From NCBI RefSeq assembly GCF_902167145.1, contig NC_050099.1:16692434-16756433 (forward strand): a DNA stretch of 64,000 nt, written 5' to 3'. Below, piece after piece: positions 10,579-22,919 of the stretch. Position numbers and translations under genes: made by a program. Position 1 is the stretch's first letter. Every line of letters begins with the position of its first letter. A model generated the notes under the pieces. It had not been told where the DNA came from. It saw nothing but the letters and a program-made list of their open reading frames with translations, and searched no databases. Source of the stretch: Zea mays (lineage: Eukaryota > Streptophyta > Magnoliopsida > Poales > Poaceae).

Positions 10579-12960
10579 TTAAGCTTGGGTTTTATGTACC
10601 CAACTCTTGTTGGGTCCTACAAGGTTAGTCACAACAGTTTTTGGAACCCATATGCAAGTTTTGTCTCCCTTGCATTTGAATCCCAACTTCCTAGCAACTA
10701 CTTTTGCATTCTTACATAAAAGTACAAAGGAAGTATTGCAAGTATGGAAAACAGTAGTAGGACCATTGCAAGCTCCCATAGGCGCATGAGACACAGCATG
10801 ATTAGGCCTAGGCCTATTTCTACCATAAGCATAAGTAGAGCTAGAAGCAACCATAGCATGAGAAGAATGATAACTAGGTAAAACAACATGATCATAGCAT
10901 CTATCATTATGAGCATGCCTAGTAAATTTCCTATCATACATATAGGCATGGTTCTTTTGAGAACTACTAGCCATAGGGGCCTTCCCTTTCTCTTTGTTGA
11001 GAACAGGAGTCTTTTGGCATGTTAAGTTCTTGGTTTCCTTTCGAAAACCAAGTCCATCCTTAATTGAGGGGTGTCTACCAACAGTGTAGGCATCCCTAGC
11101 AAATTTTAGTTTATCATAATCAACTTTGTAAGTCTTAAGTTGAGCATTAAGACTTGCCACCTCATTGTTTAATTTAGCAATGGAAGTAAGATGTTCATCA
11201 CAGGCATCAACATCAAAGTCCTTACATCTATTGCAAATAATGACATGCTCTACACATGAACTAGTTTCATTTACTTTCTCTAGCTTAGCATTTAACTCAT
11301 CATTTAAATTCTTTAAGCTAGATATAGATTCATGACAGGTAGACACTTCAGAAGATAGTAGTTCATTCTTAATTTCTAAAGCAAGGGATTTTTAAACACT
11401 AACAAATTTATCATGTTCCTCATAAAAAATGTCCTCTTGCTTTTCTAGAAGTCTATCCTTTTCATTAAGAGCATCAATTAGTTCATTTATTTTGTCTACT
11501 TTAGCTCTATCTAGTCCTTTAAATAAATCAGTGTAATCTACTTCATCATCAGATGATTCCTCATCGCTAGAAGAAGAGTACTTGGGGGTATCTCGAATAC
11601 GTACCTTCTTCTCCTTAGCCATAAGGCAAGTATGGCGTTCGTTGGGGAAGAGCGAAGATTTGTCGAAGGCCGAGGCAGCCAGTCCTTCATCGTCGGAGTT
11701 GGATGAAGAGCAGTCAGAATCCCCTTCCTTTCCTAGGTGCGCCTTGCCCTTCGCCTTCCTATAGTTTTTCTTCTTCTCCCTCTTCCCGTGCTTTTCTTGT
11801 CCCTGGTCATTATCATTATCGAGATATTGAGCTATGAAATGACCAATCTTACCGCATTTGAAGCAGGAGCACTTTCCCCTTGTTTTATTCTTGTTGGGGT
11901 ACTCCTTGCGTCCTTTTAGCGTGGTCTTGAAGCGCTTGATGATAAGCGCCATTTCATCTTCATTGAGCCCAGCAGCCTCTACTTGTGCTACCTTGCTTAG
12001 TAGTGCCTCCTTGCTGCTAGTTGCTTTGAGAGCAACGCGTTGCGGCTCGTAAATGGGCAGTGGACCATTTAGCGCATCGTCCACGTATCGCACTTCCTTT
12101 ACCATCATGCGCCCGCTCACAAATTTTCTGAGGATTTCCTCGGGCGTCATCTTGGTGTACCTGGGGTTTTCACGAATAAGGTTCACAAGATGAGGGTCAA
12201 TTACTGTAAATGACCTGAGCATGAGTCGGACGACGTCATGATCCGTCCATCTTGTGCTTCCATAGCTTTAGATTTTGTTGACCAGGGTTTTTAGCCTGTT
12301 GTAGGTCTGTGTTGGCTCCTCTCCCCTGATCATCGCGAACCTCCCTAGCTCGCCTTCCACCAGTTCCATCTTGGTGATCATGGTGGCGTCGTTATCCTCA
12401 TGTGATATCTTGAGGGTATCCCAGATTTGCTTAGCATTGTCCAAGCCACTCACTTTATTGTACTCATCCCTGCAAAGTGACGCTAGCAAGACAGTAGTAG
12501 CTTGGGCATTTTTATGAATTTGTTCATTTATAAAAACAGGATTATCCGTACTATCAAAATGCATCCCATTTTCCACAATTTACCAAATGCTTGGATGGAG
12601 AGAAAATAAATGACTACGCATTTTATGGCTCCAAAATGAGTAATCCTCTCTATCAAAGTGTGGGGGTTTTCCAAGAGGAATAGAAAGTAAGTGGGCATTT
12701 GAGTTATACGGAATACGGGAATAATCAAAGGAGTAGTTTTGATTAACCGTCTTTTTCTTGGACGAGGAGTCGTCGTCGTCCCTTGGTGAAGAAGATGAGG
12801 CATCGCTGTCGTAGTAGATGATCTTCTTGATGCGCCTCTTCTTCTTCCCGTCCCTCTTCTTGTGACTCGAGCCTGAGTCAGTGGGCTTGTCGTCTCTTGG
12901 CTCGTTGAAGAGGGACTCCTCCTTGTCGTTGACCACCATCCCCTTACCCTTAGGATCCAT
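10579..12960 (-). pseudogene. Ty1/copia gag, left Sirevirus copy
   Basis: Gag starts at ATG 12958-12960, some 35 bp from the PBS, with a Lys/Ser/Asp-rich N-terminus. It continues through a UBN2-type capsid region (AKQIWDTLKISHE), then a CCHC zinc knuckle and a long acidic coiled-coil-like tail. It is broken at about 12577 (TAA, shared with the right copy), 12223-12267 and 11347-11391. The zinc knuckle is damaged: CFKCGKIGHFIAQYL has tyrosine where the last cysteine should be, while the right copy has cysteine. Confidence 0.85.
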
Positions 12961-12995
12961 CTCTTCGGGCCGTTAGTCCCTTAGATGAAGAGTAT

Positions 12996-13008
12996 GGCTC
13001 TGGTACCA
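12996..13008 (-). other. Primer-binding site, left Sirevirus copy
   Basis: The minus strand reads TGGTACCAGAGCC two bases inside the end of LTR2. This resembles the initiator-methionine tRNA PBS of plant copia elements (TGGTATCAGAGC) with a T-to-C difference. The right copy has the same sequence at 20631-20643. Confidence 0.7.
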
Positions 13009-13010
13009 AT

Positions 13011-14269
13011 TGAAAGCACCTAGAGGGGGTGAATAGGTGATCCTGTAAAATCAAACACTAAATAGCCACAAACTTGATTATATAAAAGTTACTGCGAGTT
13101 AATCAAGTTGCTATGAAGTGATCTCTTGCGAACAAAACAATCACGGAAGGGCAACACAAGAGACACACAATTTTTATCCCGTGGTTCGGCCAAGTAACAC
13201 TTGCCTACTTCCATGTTGCGGCATCCCAATTGGATGAGGGTTCCACTCAACCCCTTTCAAGTGATCCAATGATCAACTTGAATACCACGATCTTTTCTCT
13301 TTTGAGTATTCTTCCCGTTTGCGAGGAATCTCCACAAGTTGGAGCCTCTCGCCCTTACAATATAGATCACAAAGAAAGCACAAGAGTAAGGATGGGAGAG
13401 CAACACACGCAAGACCCAAATCCACAGCACACCCACGCACACAAGCCAAGACTTGAGCTCGAAACACAGCACAGAGAGTTTGCAACTCAAACGGAGCTCA
13501 AATCACTAACATAGTCGATCAAATGCGTCGAGGCGGAGTCTGGGATTCTTAGAATGTTTAGAGAAGTCTGGGTTATGTGCTCCATGCACCTAGGGGTCCC
13601 TTTTATAGCCCCAAGGCAGCTAGGAGCCGTTGGAGACCAACTTGGAAAACAGTTCCTGCCTTCTGTCGAGTGGTGCACCGGATAGCCCGTTGCACCACCG
13701 GACAGCTACTGTAGCAGTCCGGTGCGCGATTTCTTTCCTTTCCTGGGGCATCCGACCGTTGAGCCGGTGGTCCCGTTGGTGCACCGGACACTGTTCGGTG
13801 CACACCGGACAGTCCGGTGTGCCCAACCGATCGTTGGCTCGGGCCACGTGTTGCCCGCTGATTTCGCTGCCGACCATTGGCTCGGGCGGCTCTAACTCAC
13901 CAGACAGTTCGGTGCATTTTAACCACGTCGCCCAACCGATTCTCGAGAGCAGCCAGTTTACTGTTGAGCAGTCTGGGGCACCGGACACTGTCTGGTGCAC
14001 CACCGGACAGTCTGGTGTGCCAGGCTCGAGCTGGTTTTGGCTGTAAAGAGCCAACTCTTCTCCATCTCCTTTTTCTTTTCTTGGCACTGTTTCTAGCACT
14101 TAGATAAACATGTTAGTATTCAAAAACAATTTACTAAGTCTAGAAACCTACCTTGTTCTTTGATTTGCACTTCTCACACATTTAGCACATAAGGACTCAA
14201 ACAGTATGTGTTGGGCATCTAATCACCAAAACACTTATAGAAATTGCCCAAGGCCACATTTCCCTTTCA
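13011..14269 (-). repeat. Sirevirus LTR2 (shared middle LTR)
   Basis: A complete 1,259-bp LTR ends in TGAAAG...CTTTCA. It is flanked on the left by the PBS of the left copy and on the right by the polypurine tract of the right copy, so it serves both. A TATAAAAG box lies on the minus strand at 13600-13607. A perfect 17-nt palindrome (CACCGGACAGTCCGGTG) sits at 13803-13819 within a cluster of imperfect copies (about 13673-14020). Confidence 0.9.
13600..13607 (-). promoter_or_regulatory. LTR2 TATA box
   Basis: TATAAAAG on the minus strand, in the stretch GGGGCTATAAAAGGG. LTR3 is identical at 21235-21242. Confidence 0.6.
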
Positions 14270-15048
14270 ATCTCCCCCTTTTTGGTGATTGATGCCAACA
14301 TATTAAAAAAGCAACAAAAGAAGTGCAACATCAATGCAAATGAAGACAAAATTCTTTTTACTTAGGATTTGGCATATTTGGATCACTCTTTGCCACCACT
14401 TGGTTTGTTTTTGCAAATCAAATTCTTTTCCCTATCTCTATGTCAAACACACTTGTTTGTGCAAATAGAGAGACATTCCAAGAGTGAAAATTGTCAAGTG
14501 CCAAAAACTCCCCCTTTTCCCGTAATCAAAATTCTCCCCCATAAGAGACCAATTTTTGCAATAAGAGTATTTTGGACAAATCATAAATTCTACTATTTTC
14601 AAAATTCTCAAGTGGTTGGCTGATCCATTTGGTTTGGCCTTAATTTCTCCCCTTTTGGCATGAAGCACCAAAACGGGATCATTTTTGGCCCTTTAACCCC
14701 ATTGCCTCACCAAAATGTCAAACAAGAGCAGAAAGGCAACGAGAGCATTATTATGAACTTGGAATTAGATACACTAATACCGAAGTGCAGTGGAAGTCTT
14801 TTCATCGTCCAAGATCATTTTCCCTTTCAATGGTCCTTCGAGGCTACTTCAAGTGTACTCAAGCAAACAAGTTAGTCTCAAAGGAGTCAAGTTGTAGCAC
14901 ATCTCCCCCTAAACATGTGTATCATTTGCATACGGACTTGTGAGGTCCGAGAATGACTTGTACAACTTGAGCACCACAAACAAACAAGAATTGATTTAAA
15001 TGCTCAAAGTAACATGATCAAAGACATAGAACACATGTATGCTATAAA
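14270..15048 (-). other. Sirevirus right copy 3' untranslated region with polypurine tracts
   Basis: Near-identical to 6596-7373. Repeated AAAAGGGGGAG-type purine tracts on the minus strand occur next to LTR2 and again near 14510, 14535, 14647 and 14902. No coding domain is seen. Confidence 0.6.
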
Positions 15049-15899
15049 TCAATCCAAGTTACGTGAATCTAAGACATTTAGCTCACTACGCAACCTGCAA
15101 AACCTTTTGTCATCTAAAGGCTTAGTGAAGATATCGGCTAGCTGGTTCTCAGTGCTAATGTGGTACACATCGATATCTCCCTTTTGCTGGTGGTTTCTCA
15201 GAAAGTGATGTCGGATGTCTATGTGCTTAGTGCGGCTGTGTTCAACAGGATTATCCGCCAAGCGGATTGCACTCTCATTGTCACATAGGAGTGTGACTTT
15301 TCTCAGATTGTAGCCAAAGTCCTGGAGGGTTTGCCTCATCCAAAGCAGTTGCGCGCAACACTGTCCTGCGGCAATGTACTCGACCTCAGCGGTGGATAGA
15401 GCAACAAATGTTTGTTTCTTGGAACTCCAGGACACCAGGGACCTTCCTAGAAATTGGCATGTCCCTGATGTGCTCTTCCTATCAACCTTGCACCCGGCAT
15501 AGTCGGAGTCTGAGTATCCAATTAAGTCAAAGGTAGACCCTTTTGGATACCAGATCCTGAAGCAAGGCATAGAAACTAAATACCTAAGAATTCGCATAAC
15601 GACCACAAGGTGACAGTCCTTGGGGTCGGATTGAAAACTAGCACACATGCATACACTAAGCATAATGACCAGTATGCCTTTTGATCAACGGGCTTACCTC
15701 CTTTGTTGAGGTCGAGATGTCCGTCAGTTCCCATCGGTGTCTTCACGGGCTTAGCGTCCTTCATCCCAAACCTCTTGAGAAGATCTTGAGTGTACTTCGT
15801 TTGGGAGATGAAGGTGTCGTCCTTGAGTTGCTTCACTTGGAATCCAAGGAAGTAGGTCAACTCGCCCATCATTGACATCTCGAACTTTTGCATCATCAC
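15049..15899 (-). pseudogene. Ty1/copia RT C-terminus and RNase H, right copy
   Basis: RNase H is one open frame (15049-15663): GYSDSDYAGC, SWSSKKQTFVALSTAEVEY, CDNESAIRLADNP and the terminal FTKPLDDKRF. The RT part (15576-15899) overlaps in another frame because a 43-bp deletion at about 15668, relative to the left copy (within 7995-8037), shifts the frame. The catalytic loop upstream reads YVND rather than YVDD. Confidence 0.85.
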
Positions 15900-15943
15900 C
15901 CTGCTAAACTCCTCACAAGAGTTTTGGTTAGTAGAACCAAATA

Positions 15944-16438
15944 TTATGTCATTGACATAAATTTGGCAAACAAAAGGTCACCATCACAAGTCTTTGTAAA
16001 AAGAGTGGGATCAGCTTTCCCAACCTTGAAAGCATTAGCAATTAAGAAATCTCTAAGGCATTCATACCATGCTCTTGGGGCTTGCTTAAGTCCATAGAGC
16101 GCCTTAGAGAGCTTATATACATGGTCGGGATACCTATCATCCTCAAAGCCAGGGGGTTGTTCCACGTATACCTCCTCCTTGATTGGCCCATTGAGGAAAG
16201 TGCTCTTCACATCCATTTGGAACAGCCTAAAGGAATGGTGAGCGGCATAGGCTAATAAAATTCGAATTGACTCTAACCTAGCCACAGGAGCAAAAGTCTC
16301 CTTGAAATCCAAACCTACGACTTGGGCATAACCTTTTGCTACAAGTTGAGCCTTGTTTCTTGTCACCACTCCGTGTTCATCTTGCTTGTTGCAGAACACC
16401 CACTTGGTTCCCACAACATTTTGCTTTGGACATGGCAT
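15944..16438 (-). pseudogene. Ty1/copia RT N-terminus, right copy
   Basis: The 164-codon frame matches the left copy with a few substitutions. It ends at the same one-base deletion in a T run directly before the catalytic loop. In the shifted frame the loop codons are TAT GTC AAT GAC, so the first catalytic aspartate is asparagine. RT is therefore inactivated twice here. Confidence 0.85.
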
Positions 16439-17007
16439 CAGGCTCTAGACTTCATTCCTTTTGAAGTTGTTGAGTTTTTCCTACATGGCTAACACCCAGT
16501 TCGGATCCTACAAGGCCTCTTCTACCCTGAAAGGCTCAATAGAGGAGACAAACGAGTAATGCTCACAAAAATTGGCTAATCATGAGCGAGTAGTTATTCC
16601 CTTGCTGATGTCACCCAGAATCTGATCAACGGGGTGATGTCTTTGGATCGTCGCTTGAACTTGAGTTGGAGGGGCCCGTGGTGCTTCTTCCTCCATAACC
16701 TGTTCTTCTTGTGCTCCCCCTTGATCCTGCCCTTCTTCTTGAGGTACCTGTTCATCGTCTTGAGTTGGGGGATGCACCATTGTCGAGGAAGATGGTTGAT
16801 CTTGTTCCTGTTGTTCCTGTGGTCGCACATCACCTATCGCCATCGTGCGCATTGCGGTCGTCGGAACTTCTTCTTCATCTATATCATCAAGTTCAACTTG
16901 CTCTCTTGGAGAGCCATTAGTCTCATCAAATACAACGTCGCTAGAGACTTCAACTAATCCCGATGATATGTTGAAGACCCTATACGCCTTTGTATTTGAG
17001 TCATATC
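16439..17007 (-). pseudogene. Integrase-RT linker of right Sirevirus copy
   Basis: The Gln/Glu/Pro-rich hinge appears as the open frame 16580-16852, with a broken frame on either side. It corresponds to 8806-9367 in the left copy. No enzymatic domain is expected. Confidence 0.55.
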
Positions 17008-18207
17008 CTAGTAAAAACCCTCTACTGCCTTAGGAGCAAATTTCGAGTGTCTACCTTTCTTCACCAGAATGTAGCATTTGCTCCCAAATACACGAAAACA
17101 AGAGACGTTGGGTTTGTTACTAGTAAGGAGTTCGTAGGAGGTCTTCTTGAGGAGACGGTGCAGGTAGAGCCGATTTATGGCATGGCACGCTGTGTTCACA
17201 GCTTCCGACCAAAAACGCTCAGGCGTCTTGAACTCTCCAAGCATCGTTCTCGCCATGTCGATTAGCGTCCTGTTCTTCCTCTCTACCACACCATTTTTCT
17301 GTGGTGTGTAGGGAGCGGAGAACTCGTGCTTGATGCCTTCCTCCTCAAGAAACTCTTCAACTTGTAGATTCTTGAACTCGGACCCATTGTCGCTTCTTAT
17401 CTTCTTCACCTTTAGCTCAAATTCATTTTGAGCTCTCCTTAAGAAGCGCTTTAGAGTCCCTTGGGTTTCTAACTTATCCTGTAAAAAGAATACCCAAGTG
17501 AAGCGGGAAAAATCATCAATAATTACAAGACCATACTTATTTCCCCCTATGCTGAGGTAGGCAACGGGTTTGAAGAGATCCATGTGAAGAAGCTCCAGTG
17601 GTCTTGATGTCGTCATCACATTCTTGCTGTGATGAGTGCTTCCCACTTGTTTCCCTGCCTGACATGCTGCACAAGGTCTGTCTTTTTCAAAACAAACATC
17701 GGTTAGTCCTAACACGTGATCTCCCTTTAGAAGCTTATGAAGGTTCTTCATCCCAATATGTGCTAGACGGTGATGCCACAGCCAGCCCATATTAGTCTTA
17801 GCGATTAAGCATGCATCTAGATTGGCATTCTCTTTCGAAAAATCAACTAAGTAGAGCTTGCCGTCTAATACACCCTTAAAAGCTAATGAACCATCACTTC
17901 TTCTAAAGACAGATACATCAACATTTGTAAACAAACAATTGTAACCCATGTGACACAATTGACTTACAGACAGAAGGTTGTACCCGAGCGACTCTACTAA
18001 AAATACATTTGATATTGAGTGCTCGTTAGTGATGGCTATCTTGCCCATGCCTTTGACCTTGTCTTGGTTCCCATCTCCAAAGATGATCGTATCCTGGGAA
18101 TCCTTGTTCTTGACGTTGGAGGTGAACATCTTCTTCTCTCCCATCATGTGGTTCGTGCATCCGTTGTCGATAATCCAGCTTGAGCCCTCGGATGCATAAA
18201 CCTGCAA
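17008..18207 (-). pseudogene. Ty1/copia protease active-site region and integrase, right copy
   Basis: A 399-codon uninterrupted frame, the best preserved coding piece of the Sirevirus pair. It begins near the protease active site, which reads IIDNGCTNHM (DNG in place of the expected DSG). It then has the HHCC zinc site (HHRLAH, CAACQAGKQ), the integrase core (HMDLFKP, RSDNGSEFK, VVERKNRT) and the segment WSEAVNTACHAINRLY. The integrase triad looks intact; the protease substitution would be expected to abolish cleavage. Confidence 0.85.
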
Positions 18208-18212
18208 GGAAT

Positions 18213-20595
18213 TTAAGCTTGGGTTTTAGGTACCCAACTCTTGTTGGGTCCTACAAGGTTAGTCACAACAGTTTTTGGAACCCATATGCAAGTTTTGTCT
18301 CCCTTGCATTTGAATCCCAACTTCCTAGCAACTACTTTTGCATTCTTACATAAAAGTACAAAGGAAGTATTGCAAGTATGGAAAACAGTAGTAGGACCAT
18401 TGCAAGCTCCCCTAGGCGCAAGAGACACAACATGATTACGCCTAGGCCTATTTCTACCATAAGCATAAGTAGAGCTAGAAGCAACCATAGCATGAGAAGT
18501 ATGATAACCAGGTAAAACAGCATGATCATAGCATCTATCATTATGAGCATGCCTAGTAAATTTCCTATCATACATATAGGCATGGTTCTTTTTAGAACTA
18601 CTAGCCATAGGGGCCTTCCCTTTCTCTTTGTTGAGAACGAGAGTCTTTTGGCTTGTTAAGTTCTTGGTTTCCTTTCGAAAACCAAGTCCATCCTTAATTG
18701 AGGGGTGTCTACCAACAACATAGGCATCCCTAGCAAATTTTAGTTTATCATAATCAACTTTGTAAGTCTTAAGTTGAGCATTAAGACTTGCCACCTCATT
18801 GTTTAATTTAGCAATGGAAGTAAGATGTTCATCACATGCATCAACATCAAAGTCCTTACATCTATTGCAAATAATGACATGCTCTACACATGAACTAGTT
18901 TCATTTACTTTCTCTAGCTTAGCATTTAACTCATCATTTAAATTCTTTAAGCTAGATATAGATTCATGACAGGTAGACACTTCAGAAGATAGCAGTTCAT
19001 TCTTCTTAATTTCTAAAGCAAGGGATTTTTGAACTCTAACAAATTTATCATGTTCCTCATACAAAATGTCCTCTTGCTTTTCTAGAAGTCTATCCTTTTC
19101 ATTAAGAGCATCAATTAGTTCATTTATTTTGTCTACTTTAGCTCTATCTAGTCCTTTAAATAAATCAGTGTAATCTACTTCATCATCAGATGATTCCTCA
19201 TCGCTAGAAGAAGAGTACTTGGGGGTATCTCGAATAAGTACCTTCTTCTCCTTAGCCATAAGGCAAGTATGGCGTTCATTGGGGAAGAGCGAAGATTTGT
19301 CAAAGGCCGAGGCAGCCAGTCCTTCATCGTCGGAGTTGGATGAAGAGCAGTCAGAATCCCCTTCCTTTCCTAGGTGCGCCTTGCCCTTCGCATTCCTATA
19401 GTTTTTCTTCTTCTCCCTCTTCCCATGCTTTTCTTGTCCCTGGTCATTATCATTATCGGGACATTGAGCTATGAAATGACCAATCTTACCGCATTTGAAG
19501 CAGGAGCACTTTCCCCTTGTTTTATTCTTGTTGGGGTACTCCTTGCGTCCTTTTAGCGTGGTCTTGAAGCGCTTGATGATAAGCGCCATTTCATCTTCAT
19601 TGAGCCCAGCAGCCTCTACTTGTGCTACCTTGCTTAGTAGTGCCTCCTTGCTGCTAGTTGCTTTAGAGCAACAGGCTGCGGCTCGTAAATGGGCAGTGGA
19701 CCATTTAGCGCATCGTCCACGTATCGCACCTCCTTCACCATCATGCGCCCGCTCACAAATTTTCTAAGGATTTCCTCGGGCGTCATCTTGGTGTACCTAT
19801 GGTTTTCACGAATAAGGTTCACAAGATGAGGGTCAATTACTGTAAATGACCTGAGCATGAGTCGGACGACATCATGATCCGTCCATCTTGTGCTTCCATA
19901 GCTTCAGATTTAGTTGACCAGGGTTTTTAGCCTGTTGTAGGTCTGTGTTGGCTCCTCTCCCCTGATCATCACGAACCTCCCTAGCTCGCCTTCCACCAGT
20001 TCCATCTTGGTGATCATGGTGGCGTCGTTACCCTCATGTGATATCTTGAGGGTATCCTAGATTTGCTTAGCATTGTCCAAGCCACTCACTTTATTGTACT
20101 CATCCCTGCAAAGTGACGCTAGCAAGACACTAGTAACTTGGGCATTTTTATGAATTTGTTCATTTATAAAAACATGATTATCCGTACTATCAAAATGCAT
20201 CCCATTTTCCACAATTTACCAAATGCTTGGATGGAGAGAAAATAAATGACTATGCATTTTATGGCTCCAAAATGAGTAATCCTCTCTATCAAAGTGTGGG
20301 GGTTTTCCAAGAGGAATAGAAAGTAAATGGCATTTGAGTTATATGGAATACGGGAATAATCAAAGGAGTAGTTTTGATTAACCGTCTTTTTCTTGGACGA
20401 GGAGTCGTCGTCCCTTGGTGAAGAAGATGAGGCATCGCTGTCGTAGTAGATGATCTTCTTGATGCGCCTCTTCTTCTTCCCGTCCCTCTTCTTGTGACTC
20501 GAGCCTGAGTCAGTGGGCTTGTCGTCTCTTGGCTCGTTGAAGAGGGACTCCTTCTCCTTGTCGTTGACCACCATCCCCTTACCCTTAGGATCCAT
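18213..20595 (-). pseudogene. Ty1/copia gag, right Sirevirus copy
   Basis: Gag begins at ATG 20593-20595. The N-terminal Lys/Ser/Asp-rich segment runs to a shared TAA at about 20213 and then loses frame. A 458-codon frame (18213-19589) holds an intact CCHC zinc knuckle (CFKCGKIGHFIAQC), an acidic serine-rich region, a helical Leu/Glu/Lys-rich stretch and a basic C-terminus reaching the protease. The central capsid part (19590-20160) is split by frameshifts. Confidence 0.85.
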
Positions 20596-20630
20596 CTCTT
20601 CGGGCGGTTAGTCCCTTAGATGAAGAGTAT

Positions 20631-20643
20631 GGCTCTGGTACCA
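20631..20643 (-). other. Primer-binding site, right Sirevirus copy
   Basis: TGGTACCAGAGCC on the minus strand, adjacent to LTR3. Identical to the left copy. Confidence 0.7.
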
Positions 20644-20645
20644 AT

Positions 20646-21886
20646 TAAAAGCACCTAGAGGGGGTGAATAGGTGATCCTGTAAAATCAAACACTAAATAG
20701 CCACAAACTTGATTATATAAAAGTTACTACGAGTTAATCAAGTTGCTATGAAGCGATCTCTTGCGAATAAAACAATCACAGAAGGGCAACACAAGAGACA
20801 CACAATTTTTATCTCGTGGTTCGGTCACGTAACACTTGCCTACTTCCACGTTGTGGCATCCCAATTGGATGAGGGTTCCACTCAACCCCTTTCAAGTGAT
20901 CCAATGATCAACTTGAATACCACGATCTTTTCTCTTTTGAGTATTCTTCCTGTTTGCGAGGAATCTCCACAAGTTAGAGCCTCTCGCACTTTCAATATAG
21001 ATCACAAAGAAAGCACAAGAGTAAGGATGGGAGAGAAACACACGCAAGACCCAAATCCGCAGCACACCCACGCACACAAGCCAAGACTTGAGCTCGAAAC
21101 ACAGCACTGAGAGTTTGCAACTCAAACGGAGCTCAAATCACTAGCATAGTCGATCAAATGCGTCGAGGCGGAGTCTGGGAGTCTTAGAATGCTTAGAGAA
21201 GTCTTGGTTATGTGCTCCATGCACCTAGGGGTCCCTTTTATAGCCCCAAGGCAGCTAGGAGCCGTTGGAGACCAACTTGGAAGGCAATTCCTGCCTTCTG
21301 TCGAGTGGCGCACCGGATAGTCCGATGCACCACCGGACAGCTACTGTAGCAGTCCGGTGCGCGATTTCTTTCCTTTCCTGGCGCATCCGACCGTTGAGCC
21401 GGTGGTCCCGTTGGCGCACCGGATACTGTCCGGTGTGCCCAACCGATCATTGGCTTGGGCCATGTGTTGCCCACTGATTTCGCTGCCAACCGTTGGCTCG
21501 GGCGGCTCTGACTCACTGGACAGTCCGGTGCACCACCGGACAGTCCGGTGAATTTTAGCCACGTCGCCCGGCCGATTCCCGAGAGCAACCAGTTTACTGT
21601 TGAGCATCCTGGGGCACCGGACACTGTCCGGTGCACCAGGTTCGAGCTGGTTTTGGCTATATAGAGCCATGTCTTCTCCATCTCCTTTCTTCTTTTCTTG
21701 GCACTATTTTTAGCACTTAGATAAACATGTTAGTATTCAAAAACAATTGACTAAGTCTAGAAACCTACCTTGTTCTTTGATTTGCACTTCTCACACATTT
21801 AGCACATAAGGACTCAAACAGTATATGTTGGGCATCTAATCACCAAAACACTTATAGAAATGGCCCAAGGCCACATTTCCCTTTCA
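20646..21886 (-). repeat. Sirevirus LTR3 (5' LTR of right copy)
   Basis: A 1,241-bp LTR on the minus strand from TGAAAGGG (21886) to the 20646 end, which reads CTTTTA instead of CTTTCA, so the terminal CA is mutated. TATAAAAG lies at 21235-21242. A palindrome CACCGGACAGTCCGGTG is at 21534-21550. Directly to the right is the peptide-gene array. The five bases AGTGT (21887-21891) would be the target duplication if the left end were intact. Confidence 0.85.
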
Positions 21887-22874
21887 AGTGTTCATAGCGA
21901 TGAATCGACATTGTCGACCTCATATATAGCTTATCTATACAGATCTATGTTTGTTTTTTATGTTGAATGTGTGCAACCTAAATGATCAATCTTGTGCTAC
22001 ATTGTTTTTAGAATTCACATCAATGCACTTTTTTGTCAATTTTTTGTGGAAGAAAGAAAATAGATGATGGTGAAAAAGATGCTAATCCAAGTAATTCAAT
22101 ATACATCATGAAGCTTTTGGCTGTTTAGCTTTTTGGCAACATTCCATTGATGCTGGAGAAGAGGGCATCAGTCTGACCTTGTACTGATCTAGTGTATGCT
22201 CTATTATGCTTCATGGTGGAATGGTTGGAACCTGTCAACAAGATCAAAGGCATACAAATTTATCCTCTCCCTACTAAACCTTAATATGAGAAGAAACTCC
22301 TAAACCTCTGTAGAGTTCATGTTTAAGGGAATTTTGACCAATTGTCCATCAATTAGCTGTTAGTAGTTTAGTGTGCATATGTATCAACATAGTTGCAACC
22401 TTGGTCTTCATCTAATATTAGCTAACCTAATAGCCAAGTGTATTTGGCTCCACCACAATCAAATTCTAGAACCTAATAATTGCTAATTGGCTAGATCCAA
22501 ATAGACATTTAATCATAATAATGTGTTGCTAATTTTGGTCAATACAATATTCTCGATAATCAAAATTGATATGGTGCTTTGGTAGCTAATAATGCATATG
22601 AGTGCTAGATTAATATGTAATGAATCTATATCATTAAAACATGATAGACAAAGATCAAAATAAGAATGGCATTTTAGGTAAATTTTGTATACATGCCAAG
22701 AAAACCTTTTAATTGTATAGATTTGATCTAAATGGCATCGTCATTAACATAAACATTGAGTGGGTAATATATATTAGATGATATTGCTACTATAAGTAAA
22801 AACTAAAGATATGATATCTCTATGTAAAATAGCAGAAATTGATTGCTCATGGTTAATTTGTTGTTGCTCAAGTC

Positions 22875-22881
22875 TATATAA
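22875..22881 (+). promoter_or_regulatory. TATA box of DEFL copy 1
   Basis: TATATAA, 126 bp upstream of the ATG, in the conserved context GCTCAAGTCTATATAAT shared by the array copies. Confidence 0.7.
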
Positions 22882-22919
22882 TGAGAGCCCCACAACAATA
22901 GGGAGACTCAATTCTATAC

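Larger units (their letters stand above)
5590..21886 (-). mobile_element. Tandem pair of Opie/Ji-like Sireviruses sharing one LTR
   Basis: The order is LTR-interior-LTR-interior-LTR, all on the minus strand. LTRs lie at 5590-6595 (truncated), 13011-14269 and 20646-21886, with interiors of about 6.4 kb at 6596-13010 and 14270-20645. Coding order (gag, protease, integrase, RT, RNase H) is Ty1/copia. LTRs of about 1.25 kb with TGAAAG...CTTTCA ends, GGAC(N)GTCC palindromes and several polypurine tracts fit the maize Sireviruses Opie and Ji. The right boundary falls inside a peptide-gene repeat unit. The left boundary is interrupted by another transposon. Confidence 0.85.
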
